From positions 1-17,233 of the forward strand of contig DASXBA010000037.1 of NCBI GenBank assembly GCA_036406475.1: a stretch of 17,233 bases of DNA, in the 5' to 3' direction. Each line of letters opens with the position of its first letter. Position 1 is the stretch's first letter. Source of the stretch: DASXBA01 sp036406475. GTDB taxonomy: Bacteria > Actinomycetota > Thermoleophilia > Solirubrobacterales > Thermoleophilaceae. Positions 7,285 to 13,922 of this stretch are shown here, piece by piece. Under the pieces are notes generated by a model that was given only the letters and a program-made list of their open reading frames with translations, made no database searches and was not told the origin of the DNA. The translations under genes and the position numbers were made by a program.

Positions 7285-9093
7285 TCAGCGCACTACGCGC
7301 TGCGATAGCACGCCCGCGACCTCCTGCCACCAGGCGCGCCTTTGCTCGTTCTCGGCCCGGCGGATGCGGTCGCGGCAGAAGCGGAAGAGCTGCCTGGGAC
7401 CGCCCGCGGCGACGATGCCCTCGCCGGTCACCGCGAAGCGCCCGTCCTCGAGCTGGACGAGTGCGCCCGGCTCTCCGTGGCGCTGGCGGAGCGCTCGCAC
7501 AACTGCCACGCCCTCGATGCTCGAGGGTTCGCCGGGGTCGCCGAAGTCGGCCTTCCAGGGCTGGACGCTGAAGATGGCGGCTCGGCCGTACATCGGCACC
7601 ACGAGCTCCTCCGGCTCCTTCACCGGCCCCGAGCGCCAGCGCTCGAACAGGTCCTCGACGTCCTCGCGCTGGGCACCGCGGACGAGGATGTGCAGGCGGT
7701 CCCCGGCCTCGATCTCCGTGGAGCCGCGCGGCAGGAGCGCCTCGTTGCCGCGAACGAGAACGCTCACGAGCGCCTCGCGCGGCAGGCGCAGCTCTCGGAC
7801 GAGGGCGCCCACCACGGCGTCGCCGTCGCGGACCGGAAATTCGACGACCTCGGCGCCTAGCCGGCGGATCGTTCCGACCTCCACGAGCGGCCTCGAGACC
7901 GCGGGCTCGTCGGTTGTCAGCCCGAGCCCCTTGGAGAGCGACTCGAAGGTGACCCCCTGGATCAGCGTCGAGGTGATCACCACGAAGAAGACGATGTTGA
8001 AGAAGGGGTCGGCGTTGGGCACGTGGTCGATCACCGGGAACGTGGCGAGCACGATCGGGACCGCGCCCCGAAGCCCGGCCCAGCCGAGCAGGACGGACTC
8101 GCGGATCGAGAAGCGTGCCCAGAAGGTGCAGGCGAAGGCGGCCAGGGGGCGCGCGACGAACATGAGCACGGCGGCGACGAGTAGCGCGTCTCCCGCCACA
8201 TCGCCGAGCTCGCTCGGGAACACGAGCAGGCCGAGGGTGAAGAAGACGGCGATCTGGCTGACCCAGGCGAGGCCGTCGTGGAAGTCGGCCACCGTCCGCC
8301 GGGCGGGAATCTGGGCGCTCCCCAGCATCAGCCCGGTCACGTAGACGGCCAGGAAGCCGGAGCCGTGGAGCGGGTCGGCCACGCCGAAGCTCAGAGCCGC
8401 CGCCGCTATCGACGCGACGGGGTAGAGGCCGGTCGTGCCGAACCTGATGCGCCGAAAGGCCTGGGTGGCGAGCCAACCGACGGCGAGTCCCACCGCCAGG
8501 CCGATTGCCAGCTCCTCGATCTCCAGCAGGAGGATGTCGAGCGCGCCGTAGTCCGGCTTCTGGATCGCGTCGATCAGGCCGAGCACGAGCACGACGGCGA
8601 CCGGGTCGTTGAGCCCGGACTCGGCTTCGAGCACACGCGCCAGGCGCCGCTCGATGCTCGATCCGCGCAGGACCGAGAAGACGGCCGCGCCGTCGGTGGC
8701 CGCCACGATCGAGCCCAGCAGCAGCCCCTCGAGGGTGGACAGGTCGAGCAGCACTGACGCCGCGAGCCCCACGATCACCGCCGTGGCTACCGTCCCGAAC
8801 AGGGCGAGCGCCACGCTTGGCGCGAGCACGGGGCGGATCTCGTCCCAGCCCGCCGCGAGGCCGCCCTCGAACAGGATCAGGACGAGGGCGATCACGCCGA
8901 CCGTTCGCGCCAGCTCGACGTCGTCCAGGCTGTGGCCGAAGTCCACGAGCCCGAGCCCCTCCGACCCGATCGCCATCCCCAGGCCGAGGAACAGCACGAG
9001 GCCTGGGACGCGCACCCGTCCCGCCACCAGCGTGGCGCCGATGCCCAGCGCGAGCAGCGCTCCCGCGAGCAGGATCAGCGTGCCGTCGCTCAT
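7285..9093 (-). CDS. Potassium/proton antiporter, CPA1 family (NhaP2/CvrA-like)
   Basis: 602 residues. The first 385 are largely hydrophobic, with about 12 likely membrane segments, and belong to the Na+/H+ exchanger fold. The ion-site ESGLNDPVAVVLV (158-170) carries the Asn-Asp pair of electroneutral CPA1 exchangers, and LLGWAGLRGAVPIVLA (335-350) is another conserved helix. A cytoplasmic TrkA-C (RCK_C)-like domain covers about 415-475 (FPVRDGDAVVGALVRELRLP). A last domain at about 500-575 resembles the CorC/HlyC-type module of NhaP2 (DGRFAVTGEGIVAAGGP). Expected role: potassium export in exchange for protons at the inner membrane, with gating by the cytoplasmic domains. Start ATG 9093-9091. 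The upstream HAD gene ends 10 bases before it, so they likely form a two-gene operon. Confidence 0.92.
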   Translation of the reverse strand: MSDGTLILLAGALLALGIGATLVAGRVRVPGLVLFLGLGMAIGSEGLGLVDFGHSLDDVELARTVGVIALVLILFEGGLAAGWDEIRPVLAPSVALALFGTVATAVIVGLAASVLLDLSTLEGLLLGSIVAATDGAAVFSVLRGSSIERRLARVLEAESGLNDPVAVVLVLGLIDAIQKPDYGALDILLLEIEELAIGLAVGLAVGWLATQAFRRIRFGTTGLYPVASIAAAALSFGVADPLHGSGFLAVYVTGLMLGSAQIPARRTVADFHDGLAWVSQIAVFFTLGLLVFPSELGDVAGDALLVAAVLMFVARPLAAFACTFWARFSIRESVLLGWAGLRGAVPIVLATFPVIDHVPNADPFFNIVFFVVITSTLIQGVTFESLSKGLGLTTDEPAVSRPLVEVGTIRRLGAEVVEFPVRDGDAVVGALVRELRLPREALVSVLVRGNEALLPRGSTEIEAGDRLHILVRGAQREDVEDLFERWRSGPVKEPEELVVPMYGRAAIFSVQPWKADFGDPGEPSSIEGVAVVRALRQRHGEPGALVQLEDGRFAVTGEGIVAAGGPRQLFRFCRDRIRRAENEQRRAWWQEVAGVLSQRVVR

Positions 9094-9103
9094 CCAGGCG
9101 TGC

Positions 9104-9784
9104 TCAGCCCGCCACGTCCGCGAGCGGCCAGAGCGTGTCCCACTCGTAATCTGGTTCGTCCGGACCGGGCCGGGGCTCGCGCTTGCGGTTGACCCAGGCG
9201 GTCTGGAAGCCGAGCGCCTTCGCCGGCCCGATGTCGTACTTGAAGCCGAAGGCGACGTGCAGGATCTGCTCGGGACGCTCGCCGGTCTCGTTCAGCGCGA
9301 GCTCGAAGGGCGCCCGCGACGGCTTGTAGGCCTTGACGTCTTCGGCGACGATCACGGTGTCGAACTCGACGTCCAGCTGCCGCAGGGTGTGCTCGATGAT
9401 CGCGCGGTCGCTATTGGAGACGATCACGAGCTTGAGGCCGGCCTCCTTGGCCTTGCGCAGGGCGGGAACCGTGTCCGGGAACGGCTGCCAGCTGGCCATC
9501 GCCCGGACGAGGGCGCGGCCGTCCTTCTCGTTCCAGCGGTAGTCGCGCTCGTTGGCCCACTCGGTGAGGCTGTCGCGCAGGATGTCGGCGTAGCGGCGGT
9601 AGCTCTTCTGGACCAGCTCGAACTGGATCTCCTCCCAGCGCTCCCGCAGCGCCTGGCCGGAGCCCGGGTCCTCGTCGTCGTTGCGGCGCGCCATGTCGTA
9701 CAGGAAGGCGCCCAGGCCGCCCTCCCAGTCGATCAGGGTGCCGAAGCAGTCGAATGTGGCGGTGGTGATTGCCTGGTCCGGTAT
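9104..9784 (-). CDS. HAD-family hydrolase (haloacid dehalogenase-like) with a non-canonical start
   Basis: 226 residues counted from ATA 9784-9782. HAD motif I is FDCFGTL (nucleophile Asp-12), motif II IVSNSD (121-126), motif III AYKPS (152-156, Lys-154) and motif IV region FGFKYDIGPAKALG (179-192, Asp-184). Cys-13/Phe-14 after the nucleophile and the FDCFGTLIDW pattern resemble haloacid-dehalogenase-type members rather than DxD phosphatases. No ATG, GTG or TTG lies between the in-frame TAG at 9799-9797 and motif I. The first in-frame ATG (9694) would remove the catalytic Asp. A perfect AGGAGG (9798-9793) stands 8 bases before the ATA, making ATA the best start; ATC 9769 is an alternative. 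Motif IV lacks the usual GD pair. If the start is not used, the gene is a nonsense-disrupted pseudogene. Substrate unknown. Confidence 0.75.
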   Translation of the reverse strand: MPDQAITTATFDCFGTLIDWEGGLGAFLYDMARRNDDEDPGSGQALRERWEEIQFELVQKSYRRYADILRDSLTEWANERDYRWNEKDGRALVRAMASWQPFPDTVPALRKAKEAGLKLVIVSNSDRAIIEHTLRQLDVEFDTVIVAEDVKAYKPSRAPFELALNETGERPEQILHVAFGFKYDIGPAKALGFQTAWVNRKREPRPGPDEPDYEWDTLWPLADVAG

Positions 9785-9797
9785 CGGTCTGCCCTCC

Positions 9798-9803
9798 TAC
9801 ACT
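9798..9803 (+). promoter_or_regulatory. Probable -10 box of the yqeY-phoH-era operon (leaderless), overlapping a minus-strand ribosome binding site
   Basis: TACACT fits TAnnnT and ends 6 bases before ATG 9810, so transcription would begin at about the A of the ATG. On the opposite strand the same bases begin the AGGAGG (9798-9793) of the HAD hydrolase gene, so the two divergent 5' regions are interlocked in 25 bases. No convincing -35 was found. Confidence 0.4.
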
Positions 9804-9809
9804 TGGGCC

Positions 9810-10241
9810 ATGTCCGTGCTGGAGAGGGTCCAGGATGACGTGAAGACCGCCATGAAGGGCGGCGACCGCGAGCGCGTGCACGCGCTGCGGCTGATCGCCA
9901 GCGAGCTCCAGATGGCGGCGAAGGAGGGCGGGGACGACGACCTGACCGTCCTCCAGCGCGAGCGCAAGCGCCGCCTGGAGGCGGCCGAGGCCTACCGCGA
10001 GGGCGGCAGCGAGGATCGCGCGGCCGCCGAGGAGCGCGAGGCCGAGATCATCCAGGGCTACCTGCCCGAGCAGATGCCGGACGACGAGCTACGGGCGATC
10101 GTCGGCGACGCGGTGGCCGAGTCGGGCGCCAGCTCCCCCAGGGAGATGGGCAAGGTCATGTCGCTCGTCATGCCGAAGGTGCAGGGCCGGGCCGAGGGCA
10201 AGCGGGTGAGCGAGCTGGTCAGGGAGGCTCTCGCTTCGTAG
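9810..10241 (+). CDS. GatB/YqeY domain-containing protein
   Basis: 143 residues, typical for stand-alone YqeY, which resembles the tail domain of the GatB amidotransferase subunit and probably binds tRNA. The family pattern is clear: DDVKTAMKGGDRERVHALRL at 9-28, a helical middle with ERKRRLEAAEAYREGG, then EEREAEIIQGYLPEQMPDDE at 71-90 and a Gly-containing C-terminal segment (GKVMSLVMPKVQGRAEG). Start ATG 9810 directly behind a -10-like box; no Shine-Dalgarno. Its TAG overlaps the phoH GTG by one base (TAGTG). First gene of the long right-hand operon. Confidence 0.93.
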   Translation: MSVLERVQDDVKTAMKGGDRERVHALRLIASELQMAAKEGGDDDLTVLQRERKRRLEAAEAYREGGSEDRAAAEEREAEIIQGYLPEQMPDDELRAIVGDAVAESGASSPREMGKVMSLVMPKVQGRAEGKRVSELVREALAS

Positions 10242-12301
10242 TGCGGGCCCAGCTCGAGCTCACAAACGACGTGGCCGCGGAGCTGGCGGGCGCCAACGAC
10301 CAGATCATGCGGACCCTCGAGGACAACCTCGACTGCGACGTCTTCCTGCGCGGCAACGTGCTGACGCTGGACGGGTCCGAGGGCGACGTGGCGCTCGGCG
10401 AGACGGTCGTCCGCGAGTTCGGCGACCTGGTTCGCCAAGGCCACGACGTCTCGCCCGGGACGATCGAGGCGATCTCGGAGGCGCTCGGCCGGCACGAGTC
10501 GCCCAGCTCGATCCTCGAGGACGTGGTTTGGCGCCACCGTTCGCTCAGGGTCGCGCCCAAGACCGTCAACCAGAAGCACTACGTCGACGCGATCCGCGAT
10601 TCCACGATCACCGTGGGCATTGGGCCCGCCGGCACCGGCAAGTCGTTCCTGGCCGTAGCGATGGCCGTGGCCGCGCTCTCGCGCCGCGAGGTCAACCGGA
10701 TCGTCCTGACCCGCCCGGCGGTCGAGGCCGGCGAGCAGCTGGGCTTCCTACCCGGCGACGTGATGGCCAAGGTCGACCCCTACCTGCGGCCGCTGTTCGA
10801 CGCCCTCTACGCGATGCTCGAGCCGGAGCGGGTCAACCAGCACCTCGAGCGCGGCGTGATCGAGGTGGCGCCGCTGGCGTACATGCGTGGCCGTGCTCAG
10901 CCGGTGTTCAGCCCGGTAGCGACGCCCTCTGGTTTCCGCCAAATCGGAGACCTACGTGTGGGCGACCTGGTGATGGGCTCAGACGGGCGCCCGACTCCGG
11001 TGCTTGGTGTGTATCCCCAAGGGCGGAAGGAGGTCTTCCGGGTCAGTACGCAGGATGGGGCCTCGACTCTGTGTTGTGGCGAGCACCTCTGGCACGTGAG
11101 GACGCTGGACGACAGGAGCCACGGCAAGCCGGGGCGGACCCTCGAAACGCGAGAGATGATCGGGCGCGTGCGGCGCGGTCGCCAGCGTCGCTTCGAGCTG
11201 CCCCTTCTCAGCGAGCCAGCCGAGTTCGAGCCTCGGCCGGTACCGATGGATCCGTACGCGCTCGGACTACTGCTGGGCGACGGCTGCCTCACGACGTCGA
11301 CGACCCCAAGCTTCACGACAACCGATCCGGAGCTCGTGGTCGCGCTGGAGAGCGCGCTCGATGGCATAGAGCTGCGGCACAGGGGAGGACCGAACTACGT
11401 CCTTCGACACGTGCATGGGCACAGGGGCGGCGTGATCGTCGCGAACCCCGTCACGACGATCCTGCGAGAGCTCGGGCTTGCCGGAACCCGGTCGAACACG
11501 AAGTTCGTCCCGGTCGACTATTGGAACAACGAGTCGTCCGTCCGCTTAGCCGTGCTGCAGGGGCTCTTGGACAGCGATGGTGGCCCTGTTGTGCAGGAGG
11601 GCCGATCCTGTCGGATCCAGTATGTGACGTGCTCGGAGCCCCTCTGTGATGACGTCATCTTCCTCGTGCGCTCACTGGGTGGCGTGGCCTACTCACGGAG
11701 GCGGGACGCGAAGGGTCGTTCGCCAGGGCGTGCGGGGGGCCGACCCGTGCACCACCGCTCCGGTGCCTTCGTCATGGACATCCGGCTGCCCGCCGGCATG
11801 CAGCCGTTCAGGCTGCGGCGAAAGCAGGACCTGTACGAGCGCCATGGCGGCGGCCGCCCGATGCGGATGATCGACAGGATCGAGTCCGTGGGTGAGACCG
11901 ACACGGTCTGCATTCAGGTCGCAGCGGCGGACTCGCTGTACGTGACGAACGACTTCCTGGTCACGCACAACACCCTCAACGACGCCTTCATCATCCTCGA
12001 CGAGGCGCAGAACACGAGCCCGGAGCAGATGAAGATGTTCCTCACCCGGCTGGGCTTCAACTCGAAGATGGTCGTGACCGGCGACATCACGCAGATCGAC
12101 CTGGGGAGGGACCAGCGCTCGGGGCTCGTGATCATCGGCGACATCCTGAGCGGAGTGGACGACATCGAGTTCGTCCGCTTCGGCAGCGAGGACGTGGTGC
12201 GGCACAAGCTCGTCCAGCGGATCGTGGCCGCGTACAGCGAGTACGCCGAGCAGCAGGCGCCGGGACTCCGCGAGCACGCCGCGCGGCGGCAGCAGGGCTG
12301 A
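10241..12301 (+). CDS. phoH: PhoH-family ATPase interrupted by an in-frame intein
   Basis: 686-residue precursor. Removing residues 219-577 leaves a 327-residue PhoH of normal length. The N-terminal extein has a KH-like or RNA-binding-type start, then TVNQKHYVDAIRDSTITVGI leading to Walker A GPAGTGKS (128-135), LTRPAVEAGEQLGFLPGD (156-173) and PLAYMRGR (211-218). The C-terminal extein resumes at TLNDAFIILDEAQNTSPEQM (578-597) with Walker B ILDEAQ, then VVTGDITQIDL (611-621). Uninterrupted homologues read YMRGRTLNDAF, which fixes the insertion exactly between Arg-218 and Thr-578, in the ATPase core between Walker A and B. The precursor should be inactive until spliced. PhoH is an RNA-associated ATPase, usually next to ybeY as here. 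GTG start overlaps the yqeY stop; GGGAGG lies 13 bases upstream. Confidence 0.95.
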   Translation: MRAQLELTNDVAAELAGANDQIMRTLEDNLDCDVFLRGNVLTLDGSEGDVALGETVVREFGDLVRQGHDVSPGTIEAISEALGRHESPSSILEDVVWRHRSLRVAPKTVNQKHYVDAIRDSTITVGIGPAGTGKSFLAVAMAVAALSRREVNRIVLTRPAVEAGEQLGFLPGDVMAKVDPYLRPLFDALYAMLEPERVNQHLERGVIEVAPLAYMRGRAQPVFSPVATPSGFRQIGDLRVGDLVMGSDGRPTPVLGVYPQGRKEVFRVSTQDGASTLCCGEHLWHVRTLDDRSHGKPGRTLETREMIGRVRRGRQRRFELPLLSEPAEFEPRPVPMDPYALGLLLGDGCLTTSTTPSFTTTDPELVVALESALDGIELRHRGGPNYVLRHVHGHRGGVIVANPVTTILRELGLAGTRSNTKFVPVDYWNNESSVRLAVLQGLLDSDGGPVVQEGRSCRIQYVTCSEPLCDDVIFLVRSLGGVAYSRRRDAKGRSPGRAGGRPVHHRSGAFVMDIRLPAGMQPFRLRRKQDLYERHGGGRPMRMIDRIESVGETDTVCIQVAAADSLYVTNDFLVTHNTLNDAFIILDEAQNTSPEQMKMFLTRLGFNSKMVVTGDITQIDLGRDQRSGLVIIGDILSGVDDIEFVRFGSEDVVRHKLVQRIVAAYSEYAEQQAPGLREHAARRQQG
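10895..11971 (+). mobile_element. Class 3-type intein with LAGLIDADG homing endonuclease, inside phoH
   Basis: 359 residues, Ala-219 to Asn-577 of the precursor. Splicing block A reads FSPVATPSGFRQIGDLRVGD but position 1 is Ala, not Cys or Ser. Block B is TLCCGEHLWHV with His-282 and Trp-284. Block F is VCIQVAAADSLYVTNDFLV with Cys-557. Block G is VTHN (574-577), followed by extein Thr-578. Trp-284, Cys-557 and Thr-575 match the WCT triad of class 3 inteins, in which the block F Cys is the first nucleophile. The endonuclease has two LAGLIDADG motifs, YALGLLLGDGCL (339-350, Asp-347) and LAVLQGLLDSDGG (436-448, Asp-446), both with acidic residues intact, so DNA cleavage and homing may still work. 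Codon use differs from the flanks (a TTA Leu codon at 11546, more A/T third positions), which suggests horizontal arrival. Confidence 0.92.
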
Positions 12302-12648
12302 TCGAGCTCGACCTCATCGACGCGCCGGAGGACCTGCGGGCGCCGGCCCTCGCCACGCTGGAGGCGGCGGGCGTGGACGACGGGCACCTTGCGGTGGCCC
12401 TGGTGCTCCCCGGCCGCATCCGCGAGCTCAACCGGCTGTATCGGGGGCGGGACGAGGTCACCGACGTCCTCTCGTTTCCGGTGGACGAGGGCCCGCCCGA
12501 GCTGGGCGACGTGCTGATCTGCCCGGAGCACACGGAGAACCTGCGCGAGGCGGTGGTCCACGGCGTGCTCCATCTCTGCGGCTACGACCACGAGACCGAC
12601 GACGGCGAGATGCTCGAGCTCCAGCGCCAGGTGCTGGGGGGGCTGTGA
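12298..12648 (+). CDS. ybeY: Endoribonuclease YbeY (rRNA maturation factor), apparent CTG start
   Basis: 116 residues from CTG 12298. YbeY is a zinc-dependent endoribonuclease in 16S rRNA 3'-end maturation and ribosome quality control. The zinc motif HGVLHLCGYDH (88-98) has the three His ligands (88, 92, 98). RIRELNRLYRGRDEVTDVLS (40-59) is the other family signature. The protein is shorter than the usual 150 or so residues because the loop between DVLICPEHTENLRE and the zinc helix is compact. The CTG lies in a CTGA overlap with the phoH stop. No ATG, GTG or TTG is in frame upstream in the phoH end. The first conventional start (GTG 12373) would delete the first strand and helix (IELDLIDAPEDLR). 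Ends in a GTGA overlap with era. Confidence 0.92.
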   Translation: MIELDLIDAPEDLRAPALATLEAAGVDDGHLAVALVLPGRIRELNRLYRGRDEVTDVLSFPVDEGPPELGDVLICPEHTENLREAVVHGVLHLCGYDHETDDGEMLELQRQVLGGL

Positions 12649-13526
12649 GCCGCGCCGGCTTCGTGGCGCTTGCCGGCCGGCCCAACGCCGGCAAGTCGAC
12701 GCTCGTGAACGCGATCGTCGGCGGCAAGGTGGCGATCGTCTCCGACAAGCCGCAGACCACCCGCCGCGAGGTCCGGGGGATCGCCACCAGGGAGGACTGG
12801 CAGCTCGTGCTGGTCGACCTTCCCGGTGTGCAGCGCCCGCGCGACCCGCTCACCGAGCGGATGCAGCGCCAGGTGGAGCGCGGCCTGGCCGACGCCGATG
12901 CGGTCCTCTTCGTGCTGCCCGGCGACCAGCAGCTCGGCTCTGGGGATCGCTTCATCGCCGAGGCCATACGCACGGTCGGTCTGCCGGCGACGATCGCGCT
13001 CAACAAGGTCGACCTGCTGGGCAGGCCGCGCACGGTCGAAGCGCTGGCGGCCACCGCCCAGCTCGGCCTCGACGCGGAGGTCTTCCCGATCAGCGCCAAG
13101 GGCGGCGACGGCGTCCCGGAGCTGGTCGAGCATCTGGTGACGCTGCTGCCGGACGGGCCCTTCCTCTATCCGCCCGAGGAGAGCAGCGACCTGCCGGAGC
13201 GGGTTCGGCTGGCCGAGCTGATCCGCGAGCAGGCGCTCCTGCGGACGCGCGAGGAGGTTCCGCACGCGGTGGAGGTCGAGGTGGACGAGCTCGAGGAGCG
13301 CGACGACGGCTCACTGCTCGTGCACGCGCGGATCTGGGCCGAAACCGAGTCGCAGAAGGGCATCCTCATCGGCGCCGGCGGGCGCATGGTCAAGGCCATC
13401 GGCAGCGCCGCGCGGCCCGAGCTGGAGGCCGCGGCCGGCCGGCCGGTGCACCTCGACCTGAGCGTCCGCGTGCGCAAGGGCTGGCGCCGCGACGAGGGCC
13501 TGCTCGACCGGCTGGGGATCGAATGA
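12645..13526 (+). CDS. era: GTPase Era, ribosome assembly
   Basis: 293 residues, typical for Era, a GTPase that binds the 3' end of 16S rRNA during 30S maturation. G1 GRPNAGKS (11-18), G2 region KPQTTR, G3 DLPG (DTPG is more common), G4 NKVD and G5 SAKGG are in order. The C-terminal KH domain has QKGILIGAGGRMVKAIGSAA with the GxxG loop. GTG start overlaps the ybeY stop (GTGA), placing two 16S-maturation proteins in translational coupling. Its stop overlaps the next gene (ATGA 13523-13526). Confidence 0.97.
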   Translation: MSRAGFVALAGRPNAGKSTLVNAIVGGKVAIVSDKPQTTRREVRGIATREDWQLVLVDLPGVQRPRDPLTERMQRQVERGLADADAVLFVLPGDQQLGSGDRFIAEAIRTVGLPATIALNKVDLLGRPRTVEALAATAQLGLDAEVFPISAKGGDGVPELVEHLVTLLPDGPFLYPPEESSDLPERVRLAELIREQALLRTREEVPHAVEVEVDELEERDDGSLLVHARIWAETESQKGILIGAGGRMVKAIGSAARPELEAAAGRPVHLDLSVRVRKGWRRDEGLLDRLGIE

Positions 13527-13918
13527 CCCTGGCGGAGCGGCTCGAGTGGATGATCGAGGCCCGGAACCGCGGCGAGATCGACGCCGTCCTCGAGCACTAC
13601 CTGCCCGAGGCCGAGTGGGTCACGAGCCCGAGCTTCATGTTCGAGGACGTGGTCCGCGGACGCGACTCGATCCGCCGCTTCTGGCAGGACTACCGCGACG
13701 AGTTCCTCGAGGGCGAGTGGACTCCCGAGGACGTGGTCGAGCAGGGCCAGCTGGTGGTGGCCTCGATCCGCTATGAGGCCCACGGGCGCGGGAGCGGGGT
13801 GCCGCTGAGGGGCGTCCTCCACGGCATCACGACCTTCCGCGACGGCAAGGTCGCCCGGGTCGAGATGTTCGACTCGCGGGCCGATGCCGAGCACGCCGCA
13901 GGCCGGTTGCGACAATGA
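13523..13918 (+). CDS. NTF2-like/SnoaL-like domain protein
   Basis: 131 residues, a single cone-shaped NTF2-like fold: N-terminal helices (LAERLEWMIEARNRGEIDAV), AEWVTSP strand, VRGRDSIRRFWQDYRDEF helix, then beta strands ending GITTFRDGKVARVEMFDSRADA, which is the common SnoaL-like closing pattern. Such proteins are ligand-binding or small enzymes (isomerases, cyclases); nothing here identifies a substrate. It starts in an ATGA overlap with era and ends 4 bases before the hisIE GTG, so it is inside the operon. Confidence 0.8.
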   Translation: MTLAERLEWMIEARNRGEIDAVLEHYLPEAEWVTSPSFMFEDVVRGRDSIRRFWQDYRDEFLEGEWTPEDVVEQGQLVVASIRYEAHGRGSGVPLRGVLHGITTFRDGKVARVEMFDSRADAEHAAGRLRQ

Positions 13919-13922
13919 TCCC

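Noticed and set aside
5681..8344. An 887-codon plus-strand open frame across the phosphoesterase gene and the antiporter gene
   Set aside because: It reads the phosphoesterase gene out of frame and the antiporter gene in antisense, shows no recognisable motif and is Arg/Pro/Ser-rich.
9104..9694. HAD hydrolase starting at the first ATG (9694)
   Set aside because: It would remove the motif I nucleophile FDCFGTL, which is plainly encoded in frame upstream.
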